Part shown: positions 1-9,905 of the stretch, in pieces | Layout of the letters: every line of letters begins with the position of its first letter | Numbering within the stretch: position 1 is the first letter of the stretch | Origin: Chondrosia reniformis | Lineage: Eukaryota > Porifera > Demospongiae > Chondrillida > Chondrillidae | Length of the DNA stretch: 64,000 nt | Assembly: GCA_947172415.1 (NCBI GenBank) | Contig: OX359190.1 | Location: forward strand, 4,712,001-4,776,000 | Direction of reading: 5' to 3' | The notes under the pieces: generated by a model | Told to the model about the DNA's origin: nothing | What the model saw: the letters and a program-made list of their open reading frames with translations, nothing else | The model's database searches: none | Position numbers and translations under genes: made by a program

Positions 1-619
1 ATGGCAATTGCCTAGTAAGAAAGAACTGTCTCATGGGAAAGTTGAAAAGTCATTTAAAGAGTGCTAAGTAGCACAATTTGTGTACCGTGAGAATGTACAG
101 AAAGTACTGAATGAGGAAACTTGCTCATTACATTTGCTCGTAATGAAACTGCTCATTTCACACCTAAAAAGTATGAAACGTGCACTATCCTTAAAATTTA
201 ATATCATTAATCGTCTTTAATCATTAAATTTAAAAATATTTCATATCATACCTACAAAGGTGCGAAAAATCTGGCAAAATGGCCAAAATTTGGTGATTTT
301 AGGTTATCCCTGCAAGAAACTAATAAATCTTGATCAACTTGCTCTAAGCGTGTACCTACTGATCAGGTATCTTAAAATTCCTAGCTATTAGCAATAACTG
401 CATATGATTTATATACCAATATTTGGCCCTTCCATAATGGATAGGACACACACTGTCCTTCACTGGTGAAAGTGCTAATCATTTTTACATATGTTTCAGC
501 TTTTGACATAAGAAATAAATCCTTCGATGTTGGACTTGGAGATGGTTTGAAAAACAGCCAACTACTGTAGGTATTGTGGCTGTTTGCAACAAATTACCTG
601 TAGATGGACTGAATCTCTT
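1..619. other. Unassigned AT-rich DNA
   Basis: No ORF with recognisable composition, no inverted repeat and no match to the repeat families found elsewhere in the window. Confidence 0.5.
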
Positions 620-1044
620 TTAAACCTCCTACCCTCCCATACATTTAACAATTTTTAACATTTATATCTTTAAACTGCATGCTGTATCTTACTTTATTCT
701 CAATGAAATGAGATCAATTTTCTATGAAACTTTAGTATAAGAGTAGAAGAGTTGACTGATAATAGTTGCGACTGTGTTGCCAACGGCAACAGATGCGTAG
801 TCACGATTGAAAATCGATTGCATATTTGAAAAATGGTTGGGTGTATTTAAGAATTTTTGTAACCTTATCTGTTTGATAAACTTTGCCAAATTTGATGTCT
901 ACTATAGGTACTGGATCTTAGCTTTACATGAAAGAAAGAATTAGAAAAATCTGTTAGATTAGAAGGAACTTATGGAGAAAAATAAATGATAACGTACACA
1001 TGTAAAATATTTTTTACTTTTATGAATAAGCATAGTTTTTATCG

Positions 1045-1622
1045 CTAAGAAACACGCCTTTTGTTTTTGTCTTTTGAACCCAGAGGTCTTCCTTGCTTCC
1101 TTAAAGAGTTTTGACTTGTTCCAATAGACAAAAACGTTTGCTTCTTTGAAGCAAACCAGGCGTTGCGACAAATGTCATAGTCTTTGCTGTGCCAATAACC
1201 ATGACAGTTGTTGGTCAGTGTCTGACAAAGGGCAGGTGTAAATGGACAGTCTGTGCATTTACGGGGACATCTTGAACCACAGACTGCACATCTACGCCGA
1301 CCCTTAAATGGTGTAGAGCCATGTCTAATTTGGAAATCTTCCAGGATAACTCCACTGATGATGCTGTTGTGAAGGCCATACTTATCAATTATTCCTAAGA
1401 CTAATGCATCCCTTAAGTTGGAATATTTTTGTCCAGAGTCAAGTTGATCCACTTTAGCAGGATTGTTGCATTTGTGACACTAATTTCAAGGAGATGGTAG
1501 AAAAGTGTGCGCCAATATCTTTTCGTTTGCCTCAAAACCCTGTGATAACTAATAAGTTGAACTGACATATCTACCCCTCCCATATATTTGTTATAATTGT
1601 TAATGGCAGAAGGAAAGCAACT
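1045..1622 (-). pseudogene. piggyBac transposase C-terminal fragment with zinc ribbon
   Basis: Minus-strand reading from 1622 gives NNYNKYMGGVDMS, then a YWRTLFYHLLEISVTNA stretch, which is the hallmark end of the piggyBac DDE domain (YNxxMGGVDxxD ... WW..LFFHLLD). The expected D of the VDxxDQ motif is replaced (VDMSVQ). A one-base shift near 1445 moves into the frame that starts MDQLDSGQKY. That frame holds the Cys-rich C-terminal ribbon (RRCAVCG...CPRKCTDC...LCQ...CHGYWH) expected of the transposase, and ends at 1045 in a basic tail. The fragment cannot transpose alone because the catalytic aspartates lie in the deleted region. Confidence 0.8.
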
Positions 1623-1626
1623 TCAA

Positions 1627-1995
1627 TCATCAAAATCTTCAGAATCTGAAGACATCCAAGGATCAACATTGGCAATGCTAGAATGGTCTTCTGGAAGGGG
1701 TATGAATGACTGAATGAGACTCACTGTTTCTTCTGGTGTGCTACAACTGCCATTCACGCTGCTGCAGTCTTTGTGTAACCCTTCAAAATCGTCTTCACCT
1801 GTTGTAGGAGAATATTAAAGTTGTTTCCCAAAAACTGTCCTCTTCGTCATTATCAGCTTCAGGTTCAGACATATCGACTCCAACATAGCTTGTAAATGAT
1901 TCTTCTAAAGTATCTTACTGTTTGCTCGCTAATTCATTTGATTCAAATAGGCGTAATACCTCTTCTGTATTAAATGCCAAGTGGTGGGCGGCCAT
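1627..1995 (-). pseudogene. piggyBac transposase N-terminal acidic fragment
   Basis: An ATG at 1995 opens MAAHHLAFNTEEVLRLFESN, followed by Asp/Glu/Ser-rich sequence with SDSEDFDD near 1630. This matches the usual acidic N-terminus of piggyBac transposases. An in-frame TAA sits at 1915-1917 and further breaks follow. The fragment joins directly to the C-terminal part at about 1625, which marks the internal deletion. Confidence 0.6.
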
Positions 1996-2240
1996 TTTTT
2001 AAAAAAATTACAAATAATCGAAATTATACGGAAATTATCGACTGTTAAATGAACATTCATTCATCCAGCTGGTAATCTCTATAGCTTCGAATATTAAATG
2101 GTTTTACTCTTCGTATCGATTATTCTATCCTTTAGCAATAGTTTGATACCAAACACGATATAATTACTCCTTTGGTTTGGTCTATGAAAATTCTGAAAGT
2201 AGGATCCCGTTTTGGGTCCATTGGAGGGTAGGAGCGTTAA

Positions 2241-3232
2241 ACACTACTATTTTATTAATTTTAACATTTAATTTAAGGTGACCAGAATGTATGTGTGACC
2301 ACTCACATAATAATGTGACAATGTACTAAACTAGAATACCCTCTTTGAAAACCCAATTACTTTATCGCTTACTCATAAAACGTTCAATTTTTCTGATTAG
2401 TACAGTATATTTATGTGGAGTTGTCTTTAATGGTGTTTCGTTGTCACAGATGTACAACATTTCTGTTTTATCTAGATATTTAGAAAATATTTTATATAAT
2501 CTTGTTATCTCTTCTAAAGGACTACTTGGGCAAATAGCCAACAAGACAAAGGAATTAAAACTCGCCGTTAGTCCATGGATGGCTTTGGTGGCGAAGATCA
2601 ATGTCCGCATGCCTTCTTTATGTAAACGTAAACCCCTTATACATACATTAGTATCCTTTTAACATGAAAGTCATGAAAACTCAATTAGCGTGAAAGATAT
2701 GTAGTGCACAAAATTTTATTACAAAATTTTGTTATAGCTAGCTTTAACCATAAAAGAAATGTTGTAAAGCTGTTAAACAGGAACCATATCACTGACGCTT
2801 TTGAAATGTCAACCTTCAGGCCAAAAAAGGAAGCGTCTTCTGGCAAAATTTCTAAGCGAGCACTTGGATTTCGTGTTAATGAGGTTCTACTATATATCGT
2901 AAGTGGATAATATATGTTGCTTATCTGGTGAAAATTTCTTTGAAGCAATCATAGCCCGATGTTCTCGACATGCTCGCTGCATTTCACCAATGGTATACTC
3001 ATTATTCACCACCTTATATAAAATTTCCCTTTGGAAGTCAGGCTGTAAGTTTTGGAATGGCTACAAATGATGGTGTTTATTGTGAGTTTTTAGAGCCTGC
3101 TCATCATTTTCTACAGAATATCCAACCATATTAATTTGTTGGATTAAGTGAACAATTCATATTCATTGTAAAATTTAAACTAAACAGAAGAATTTAGTAT
3201 TCAAGCATTAATTAAAGCCAAGGGATTATAAG
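2241..3232. other. Mostly unassigned; one possible exon inside
   Basis: Several short ORFs overlap in both strands here without recognisable domains. The only stretch with coding-like composition is the minus-strand exon listed separately at 2890-3042. Confidence 0.4.
2890..3042 (-). CDS. Possible orphan last exon, unknown protein
   Basis: On the minus strand a plausible splice acceptor (CTTACAG, ending 3043) is followed by about 50 codons, with charged text such as NNEYTIGEMQRACREHRA, ending in TAG at 2890-2892. I do not recognise the family. It could be the tail of a transposon-borne gene. The upstream part of the gene is not apparent. Confidence 0.25.
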   Translation of the reverse strand, partial: PDFQREILYKVVNNEYTIGEMQRACREHRAMIASKKFSPDKQHILSTYDI

Positions 3233-3709
3233 TTTTAGGGGCTCACACGTAGAAGCAGCCCCTATATTGTTTTCATAATGTGATTTACGTATGGCTTCAT
3301 GTTATGGATATATATCATACGAGTTCATACGCAACTATTGTAACACTTAATTTATACATCAATACATCGTTTTTGCAAATGGCGGCATTCCGGAAGCTTT
3401 AGTTAACGAAGCTTTTCTGTTGTTATTTATAATGTTCAGGACACTTAATAGGCCACTGAAATGCTCAAAATTGATTTTGAGTTAGCAGTATTTTTGTAGT
3501 CACTTATACCCGAATATACTAAAAATGGTGTTCTTTTGCAGCAAAGACTTTCCTTCGAAGGGAAATTGACGTACTTCTGGACCACTTTCTTTAAGCTCGG
3601 CTCGAATGCGGTCAAATTGCGGTTTATCGTTAAACGTCACGGTGTGACCTCATGTCAGGAAAGGATCGCTCGAATCCGTACGTTACGTATATAGATTTGT
3701 TCAACAAAA

Positions 3710-4047
3710 ATGCCAGAACGATGTGTTGCAGCCGGCTGCAATCTTCGAAGACAAGACGGTGTCAGCCTTTACAGATTCCCTAGTGATGAACAAGTTAAAA
3801 AAAACTTTGGATAAAGCAAGTGAAGCCCCACAGAGCTCATTGGGATGGGCCATCCACTTATTCAGTTCTGTGCTCTCACCACTTCAAAGAAGACTGCTTT
3901 GAAGAAGGACCATTGCAGTTAACTAAACAATATGTTAGTAAAAGAAAGCTAAGGAAGGATGCTATCCCTACAGTATTCCCGAAAGCCAATTATAAGTGGT
4001 CGCCAGCAGGAACAGAATCATCTGATATCGAACCACCTAAAAAATGA
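3710..4047 (+). pseudogene. THAP-domain ORF with one frameshift
   Basis: ATG at 3710 opens MPERCVAAGCN, and SLYRFPSDEQ follows. A one-base shift in the A-run near 3797-3807 is needed to enter the frame WIKQVKPHRAHWDGPS, then LCSHHFKEDCFEE and DAIPTVFPK. Together these give a complete C2CH THAP zinc finger: C5 and C10, then CSHH, then an AVPTIF-like box (DAIPTVF). The frame stops at 4047. THAP domains bind DNA, often the transposon's own ends. Whether the frameshift is a real mutation or an assembly error in a homopolymer cannot be told here. Confidence 0.75.
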
Positions 4048-4132
4048 GTTGCCTTTGTAAAGCGACATGGAGCAAGAGTAAGCAATAAAAATAATTATTT
4101 GGTCTTATATTACTCTAACTTTAAAGGTTCTG

Positions 4133-4405
4133 ATGGAAACCTTAAGGTGGAAAATAGTCTACCCTAAATATAAGAAAGGTGAAGCTGTAGCTAAGAAGGT
4201 AAAGGTGGACAGTACTTTCAGTAAGCCCGGTAACACTACCATTTCTGCAGATACACTATATATACTTTTGCATGCATTCATCACTACAGTGTATGCTGAT
4301 ACCATATGGGAGAAGGTCAGAGAACTTTCTAACATGTCTGATCAAAGTTCTCTTTTACAAATCTTGCTTCCTGAAGCTCCTCCACCTATACCTGCAGATA
4401 TTTAA
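4133..4405 (+). CDS. Unknown ORF downstream of the THAP domain
   Basis: A 90-codon ORF with a basic N-terminus (YPKYKKGEAVAKKVKVD) and a hydrophobic/acidic C-terminus (LLQILLPEAPPPIPADI). It is in the THAP orientation, about 85 bp after the THAP stop. It could be a second exon of the same protein. It converges with the P2X7-ballast-like gene, whose stop lies at 4386. No family is recognised. Confidence 0.3.
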   Translation: METLRWKIVYPKYKKGEAVAKKVKVDSTFSKPGNTTISADTLYILLHAFITTVYADTIWEKVRELSNMSDQSSLLQILLPEAPPPIPADI

Positions 4406-5115
4406 AGCCACCAAACTCCTGAGATGGAAATTGTGTCCGTATTGCAGCCACACAGCAAGAAGGAAGAACAACTCTTATATCTCTCCCTAAAATATCCCAG
4501 CACCATTGCACAAGCTGTCTAATGCCATGTACCGGTAGCATCTGCATGCAATGTATAATATTATACATTAGTGTATGTATAGCATATATCCATTGCATTA
4601 CATAAATAAACTAACTCGTGAACGTCTCCATTTATTGAACTGATCCCATACTCTTGTCTATGCTGAGAGCCAGCTGTTTGTAGCACCCAAACATCCAGAC
4701 ACACAGACTGAAATCCTGGGTGCTGCACTATACATGTAATACTATCACCATACTCGTTGGCCTTTTGTATAACTTCCCCAACTTCTTGGCAACAAAGTGA
4801 TTCTCTAGCTGTGGGCATAGCTATACAACTACCACAATCACACCTATATACATATAGTGGTAAGCGACATTGGCGGTTTAATAGTGCTGTATATTTTCTT
4901 AAAAACGCTAGTAGAGGACAAGAACCTTACCAGTTGTTATTGCCTAGTCTTGCGCTATCGTTGGTAGTTCCCTCAGTCCCTTCCGAATTTGAGTTAATGA
5001 CTGGTTCTTCAGATGATGATCGTCGTAGCAGTTTGAATTGATACAGCTCAGTTGAAACAATCCCGCTGCTGTCTCCGTACGTTTCTGAATCAGTACTTGA
5101 ATCGTCTTCTTCCAT
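4386..5115 (-). CDS. P2X7-ballast-like cysteine-rich protein, three exons, one frameshift
   Basis: Exon 1 is 5115-4931 (acidic start MEEDDSSTDSETYGDSSG, end RLGNNNW) with donor GTAAGG. Exon 2 is 4843-4616 (CDCGSCIAMPTARESLCCQE, then ITCIVQHPGFQSVCLDVWVL). Exon 3 is 4541-4386 (CYRYMA, QLVQWCWDILGRDIRVVLPS, stop at 4386). Introns are 4930-4844 (87 bp) and 4615-4542 (74 bp), both GT...AG and phase-compatible. The Cys pattern and the WCW..LG..IRVVLPSC block match the zinc-binding cytoplasmic ballast domain known from the P2X7 receptor, which also occurs as stand-alone proteins in many animals. No P2X transmembrane part is present. A single missing base near 4524 in exon 3 breaks the frame, so this copy is probably a recent pseudogene. 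It sits inside a TTAA transposon. Confidence 0.8.
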
Positions 5116-5432
5116 ACTGAAACCCTATACAAAAAGGTACTTCCGTTCCTGACATAACATCACGAATGTCCAGCTCTTGATGTTCTTTTCTTGCAGTTTG
5201 TCTTCGCTCACACAAATTTGTTCCATATTTTTGTTAATTTAATTAAAACTAAAGTGTTCTTACTTTTCCCATGTGCGCCTTTAAACTACCCACTATTATA
5301 CATAACTTTTAGTGAAAAGTGAAAATGAGCAATTCAGTGGCCCTTTAGGCGCCCTCAATCGTTAGGAGTAAGAATATATACACACGCGTTCGAAATAAAC
5401 TTCCCACTTACACAATATCAGGGAGTCTATGT

Positions 5433-6378
5433 AGGGATGACATGGTTTTTTAGGGGCTGCCAGAGGCAGCCCCTTATATTGTTTTCATTTGCCGATTACG
5501 TTGTACGGCTTCATGTTACGGAAAGATATATATTTATATATATATCTATATATATAATACGGGTTCATACGCAACTATTATAACACTTATTTTATACGTC
5601 GATATATGTATAATACGAGTTCATACGTAACTATTGTTACACTTAATTTATACGTCAATATATCGTTTTTGCAAATGGCGGCGTTCAGGAAGCTTTAGTT
5701 AACGAAGCTTTTCCATCGTTATTTATAAAGTTCAGGACACTTAAGCGTCCTCAATCGTTAGCATTACGAATATGTATATTAAATCCCAACGATGCGGCCA
5801 AGTAGTTCGAGTTAATTTGGGGGCGGCAGCCCCACGAGTTTTTAAACTCGAACTACTTGTTTCGTTTTCCCCATACATCAGTATAGGAGCAAAATCCAGA
5901 AATAGGCCGAAAATCGACAAAACAAGGCTATGTATAGCTAAATATACCATATGCATACTCTAAATAGACCTTAAAGGCAAGCGAATATGTCCCGCTGGCA
6001 AAATAATAAACCTTAAAAATTCCCATTTTCGTCTTCTTCATCTTCCTTACTGTCATCTTCTTAATCTTCTTCGCTCGCTATAACTAAAAAAGGAGACAAG
6101 CTTTTGGACTACTTCTAAAGCGAAAATACTCTAAATGTTCCACGCTGTATTCTTTTGTAGAAGCGAGAGCGATGACTTCATTGTTGAACATGACGGTTTT
6201 CATGGCCCAAGAGTCAAGGCTTCAATAAATTCGCCATTTTAATGACATCATATTCAGGCGAAGATTGCAAAACCAAAGTGGTTTAAAATACAACGAATTC
6301 CTAGCTTATGCTCCATAAAAAGTACAGAAACTAGAGAACAATATACATTTCCTACAAAAATAGTGAAGATGTAGGGAT
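5433..6378 (+). repeat. Repeat C, copy C1 (interrupted by A2)
   Basis: Begins GTAGGGATG at 5431, is interrupted by family A copy A2, and resumes TTCGTTTTCCCCATACATC at 5861. It then runs through a CTTCTTCATCTTCC-rich stretch to AAGAAAGGGATGTTACAC. The same sequence lies uninterrupted and in reverse at 60759-61328. No protein is recognised. The GTAGGGATGG string occurs at both ends in direct orientation. Confidence 0.75.
5447..5859 (+). repeat. Family A short element, copy A2 (complete)
   Basis: A complete copy with a 5' hairpin GGGGCTGCC/GGCAGCCCC just inside TTTTTTA. Two ~57-bp leader repeats follow (each containing GAGTTCATACGCAACTATT or its GGG variant), then a short (AT)n tract and an ATG with MAAFRKL-stop. 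The body contains TCCTCAATCGTTAG. The 3' end has GGCAGCCCC, the hairpin GAGTTTTTAAACTC, and TACTTG. Compared with uninterrupted repeat C (61300 region) there is no target-site duplication beyond one to three T residues. Confidence 0.85.
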
Positions 6379-6578
6379 GGCATAAAAAGTACAGAAACAA
6401 GAAAGGGATGTTACACAGTGAAGCATTAGCTTTGCATGAATCCTACAAACAAGGGTGTTGTATGATTGATGTATATTTAGCTAATGCTTCACTGTGTAAC
6501 ATCCCTTTCTTGTTTTTGTGCTTTTTGTGCCATCCCTACATCTTCAAAGTTTTGTAGAAAATTTTTATTGTTCTCTAT
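6336..6578. repeat. Long imperfect inverted repeat at the end of repeat C
   Basis: The sequence from about 6336 to 6432 (GAGAACAAT..., GTAGGGATGGCAT..., ATTAGCT) is repeated in reverse from about 6470 to 6578. The spacer is about 40 bp. The transcript could fold into a ~100-bp hairpin. Confidence 0.75.
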
Positions 6579-6769
6579 TTTAAATGGTGTTGGTAAAGAC
6601 TCTTCATTCCCTTGAGAAAATTGCTATGTTATAATAACGTAAACCCGCGAAAACGAACGAATATACGCTATCAACTGGTTTTCCACCTATTCTGAGTTGC
6701 TACGAAACATTAGAGTGACAATAATCATGGTAAATTATTTCTCATTGACAGAGCATGTAATATTTTCCT

Positions 6770-7200
6770 TACAGAGCCGGGTGTTTCTCAACACCAGGTT
6801 GCTGCTCAGGTTGGCTGTGTGTGAGAAATTTGCTTCTAAAATATGAGAAGACAGGCACAGTGGAAGATCAACCCAAATGAAGACGTCCCAAAAAGCTCAC
6901 TGACAGAACAGAGACCACAATATTACATTTATGTAAGAAAAATCGATTTCGCCCTGCTACATCCATCACAGATGAGCTGAATGTAAACCGAAAAAAGCGT
7001 CACCAATTTGCCCTTAAACACAAAGATTGGACGGTCAAAGACTGGGGAAAATCATCTTTTCAGATGAATCTAAATTCAATTTATATAAGAGTGACTGACG
7101 TACCTATGTTCGTAGAACTCAAGTGAGGCATTGAATCCCTGTTGCATTCAGCAAACTGTCAAACATGTTGGAGGAAGTGTTTACATTGTGTTGATCGCAT
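6770..7200 (+). pseudogene. Tc1-like transposase relic
   Basis: Fragments in several plus-strand frames: an HTH-like piece (SQHQVAAQVGCV), then TDELNVNRKKRHQFALKHKD, then WTVKDWGKIIFSDESKFNLY, which is the Tc1 motif around the first catalytic Asp (IFSDESKFNL), and TYVRRTQV. Frame breaks and stops are frequent and the C-terminal catalytic residue is not seen. No inverted repeats were found. Confidence 0.7.
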
Positions 7201-7241
7201 TGAATTCAGCTGATTTTAATTGAACAACAAGCATGTATTCT

Positions 7242-7574
7242 CTATAATACACCCATACAATATTGAAAATGGAACTCTTTAACGTTATTTTGTACTAGCA
7301 CAAACTCCTTTTTATGAAAATAAGAACTATAAGCCAAGTGGTTCACACTCACAATGAAGTAACGGGGCACCTTTTTTCCACATAACCCTCCTAGTGCCAC
7401 ACTAAATAGACTAAAGCGTATAACACCAAGATCGCCTATACACAGATGCCAGGTGGGATCGTATGACTTTGGTGATGGGGCCCATGCTTCGCCTGATCTT
7501 AGAAAGCCAAAGAAGCAGACATTCATGGCTCCCCAAACCATTAATCTATCGTAAGAAATAGGCGGACCTTGCAC
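7242..7574 (-). pseudogene. DIRS tyrosine recombinase, N-terminal part of catalytic domain
   Basis: The frame reads YDRLMVWGAMNVCFFGFLRS followed by GE, PSPKSYDPTWHL and DLGVIRFSL. FFGFLRSGE with the conserved Arg, followed by a YDP..HL segment, is typical of DIRS tyrosine recombinases. After about residue 60 the similarity stops, and the distal His-x-x-Arg and Tyr are not seen. The piece is truncated or frameshifted. Confidence 0.65.
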
Positions 7575-8069
7575 TATCGTCTATACTTGTCGGAGTATGG
7601 CCGGGGTAATAGGTAAGCGTGGTTTTGTTGGTATGGCCTAAGTTGCCCTCTTGATTCCTTTGAGCATCAGCTCAAGGTGGGGTCTGCTGCCCTCAGGGAA
7701 AGTGGTGCTGGGGCCATCCATAATGTGGAGATTTCTGACTGCCAAGAGATATGTCTTGATAGTCTGCCATTTTAACCCTTTTAATGCTAAATATGCTGAA
7801 AATAGCAGAAGCTGTTGTTCGGAAGCAGGAAGCAGGGGAAGTGCTGTCTGTTGGCAGAAAGCTAGGTAGGGCTTTTGGCCTGATTTGTATGTCTGGGATG
7901 TGGATTTTGTGGTGCTCGCCCGAAGATAGTAGTCAAATACTTCCTCCAGTCTGCTTATAGCCAGTCCGGTGGTGGGTCTGCCAGGAAGAGCTGGAGGAGC
8001 TCGGGTGGAATGATGGCTGGTTCTGCAGGAGCTTCTGGGACCTATGCGAGGAAAGAAAAAAGCTGGTTA

Positions 8070-8440
8070 CGTGAGAGAGCATCAGCTGGGCCATTGTCCT
8101 TGCCAGCTATGTAGGCTGCCAAGATGCAGAGCCGTGAGCTATGGCAAACAGGTGCAGGCCTCCGAGTAAGTGCATGACAGCCGGCTCAGTACTTTTTCCT
8201 GCTGTGATGGCATGGACTATGATTATGTTGTCGCAGCGGATGCGAATGGATTGGCGTTGCCACTGTGGTCCCTATAGGGCCACAGACAGCACAATTGGTA
8301 GTAGCTCCTTGATGGTGATATTCTTTGTAACCCAGGCTAGGGCTGACTACCTTTGAACCATTGGCAGGGAGACTGGCACCAGGCTCCATAGCCCCAAGAG
8401 CCTGACGGATCAGAATAGATGTAAACATCCAGAGTAGCTG
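8070..8440 (-). pseudogene. DIRS RNase H domain
   Basis: Minus-strand frames give DVYIYSDPSGSWGYGAW, then ITIKELLPIVLSVALWG, RCDNIIIVHAI and VMHLLGGLHLF. These correspond to the RNase H active-site segments (SDAS-like, KELLPI, CDN) in the arrangement seen after a DIRS RT. The first motif reads SDPSGSWG where SDAS is usual. At least one frameshift separates the pieces. Confidence 0.65.
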
Positions 8441-8510
8441 CGTATGCATTTAATAGGAAACTGCTTCTGTTCCATCTCAGAAGGAATAATCGCCACCACT
8501 GCAGGTCAGA

Positions 8511-9420
8511 TCAGAATTCTTTATTTAGACATAGGAAGTGGTGGTCCACTTTGGGAGCTTTGGCCAGCTCTATCATCCGGCAAACAAATACCCTGCCAAA
8601 CCGGACCACCATGGCAGCATGGTGAGGGACCCCTAGAAGGGATGGAAGTTCCCTCTTCCTGCAAGCCTTCTTGTCCTGCCAGGCGCTTCCAAGAGGACTG
8701 ACAGATGTGTGAGCTTTTCTTGGGGTAGCCATAGTATCATAGCTTGGGTGTCCAGTTCGATGCTCAGAAAGTTTAGGCATATAGAGGGACCCTCCACTTT
8801 CTCCGGGGCAAGAGGGACACCCAGACCCTGAAATGTGGCTGTAGTAATAGGCAGGGCCTGTGCGGTCACGTTCAGTGGCTCCACAAACAGGCTCCACAAA
8901 CAAGTAGTCCTCCAGGTAGTGAATGCCGCATTGAACACCCTTTTCCTTAGCAAGCCACTGAATCAAGTCAGCCACTGCTGTAAATATCTTGGGTGCCGAT
9001 CTGAGGCCAAAGGGGCGCCGGGTATCTAACTAAAACTGTCCCTGCCGCTGCATGCCCAATAGGCCCCAGTCTGCTGGGTGGACCAGGATAATGCGGTAGG
9101 CATCCTTTATGTCAAGCTTTAAAAGTTGGGCATTCCGGCCCACTTGCAGTATCTGAGTGACTGCCAAGTCCAGAGAGGGGTATCTCAGAGAACAATACTC
9201 CTTAGAGATGCCTACATTGACACTACAATCCTCTGGAAAGGAGAGGTCTAGGATGAGGCGCCACTTCCCAGGTTGAGACCTCTTGGGGATAACACCGAAG
9301 TGACTAATCTGCAGGGGGGCTACAGGAGGGCTGGGAAAAGGGCCTAGGACCCTGCCTTTCTGGCATTCTGCTAAGAGGTATGCTTCCACCACCTCGGGAT
9401 GTTCATAGGCAGATGGTATG
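8511..9420 (-). pseudogene. DIRS reverse transcriptase
   Basis: The upstream frame (9392-9030) has EAYLLAECQKGRVLGPF, GVIPKRSQPGKWRLILDLSF and LLKLDIKDAYRIILVHPADW with LLGM. After a break, the second frame (8975 down) has ADLIQWLAKEKGVQCGIHYL then EDY. This follows the DIRS RT block order. The catalytic Y-x-D-D box reads YLED, so the first Asp is replaced by Glu, consistent with an inactive copy. A stop separates the two frames near 9030. Confidence 0.78.
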
Positions 9421-9905
9421 TTGTGTTTTGTGGCCTTTAGCTGGTGCCGTTGACTGGAGCAGCTCGCCGGAAACCATTCTGGAGCCCGTCCAGCACTAGT
9501 TGCTTATCCGGGTAGCCACCCGCCAAAGAGGAGGTGTCAGGGGGAGGGAGCTGGTTGGGGAGCCCTCAGCACCAGCCAGTGAGGAGAAGAGAGACCAGAA
9601 GCTTCCCTAAGATCTAGCAGATCCCTGGTATACACATATCTGTGGGACCCTGCAATGACAGAAGGTGCATTCTGGTATATACATATATTGCACTTATATA
9701 TAGGCTAACCAATGCATCCTTGTATGCGTGCTTGAGCATGCAGTTTTTTTCGGCGATTTATTCCCATGCAGTTGACCACACCATATATCATTTTCTTATT
9801 ATATATATGTTTTAAATAATAATCTGCTCCATAGGCCCTACATATATGTATATCTATGTCTATACCTACAAGGTAAGTCTTCCTAAATATGGCCAGGTAG
9901 ATCCG

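Larger units (their letters stand above)
620..2240 (-). mobile_element. Internally deleted piggyBac-like element with TTAA duplications
   Basis: The element is bounded by TTAA at 620-623 and TTAA at 2237-2240. The inner ends are inverted repeats: ACCTCCTACCCTCC at 624 and, read on the minus strand, CGCTCCTACCCTCC from 2236. It carries the acidic N-terminus and the C-terminus of a piggyBac-type transposase on the minus strand, but the catalytic core between them (roughly 1.2 kb in an intact gene, from family knowledge) is missing. It is therefore non-autonomous. TTAA duplication plus the C-terminal signature make the superfamily call strong. Confidence 0.82.
3445..5347. mobile_element. TTAA-flanked DNA transposon carrying THAP and P2X7-ballast-like genes
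   Basis: The ends are inverted repeats: GGCCACTGAAATGCTCA at 3451 and, on the minus strand, GGGCCACTGAATTGCTCA from 5343. The target is TTAA on the left (3445-3448) and TTTA on the right (5344-5347, probably a mutated TTAA). It lies inside family A copy A1, whose uninterrupted relatives read CACTTAAGCGTCCTC here, so the site is defined by an empty-site comparison. The cargo is a plus-strand THAP ORF and a minus-strand P2X7-ballast-like gene, in convergent orientation. TTAA plus THAP suggests a Kolobok-type non-autonomous element. No catalytic transposase domain is visible. Confidence 0.75.
3233..5376 (+). repeat. Family A short element, copy A1 (split by a TTAA transposon)
   Basis: Starts TTTTAGGGGC followed by a degraded hairpin. 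It continues through the family's conserved AT-rich leader and an ATG that opens MAAFRKL-stop near 3380. It runs to GGACACTTAA at 3448, where a 1.9-kb element interrupts. The repeat resumes at 5344 (GCCCTCAATCGTTAGGAGTAAG) for about 30 bp and then loses similarity, so the usual 3' hairpin is absent. It has only one of the two ~57-bp leader repeats seen in other copies. Confidence 0.8.

Noticed and set aside
5344-5376. A separate tiny family A copy at 5.34 kb
   Set aside because: It is the continuation of A1 after the TTAA transposon.
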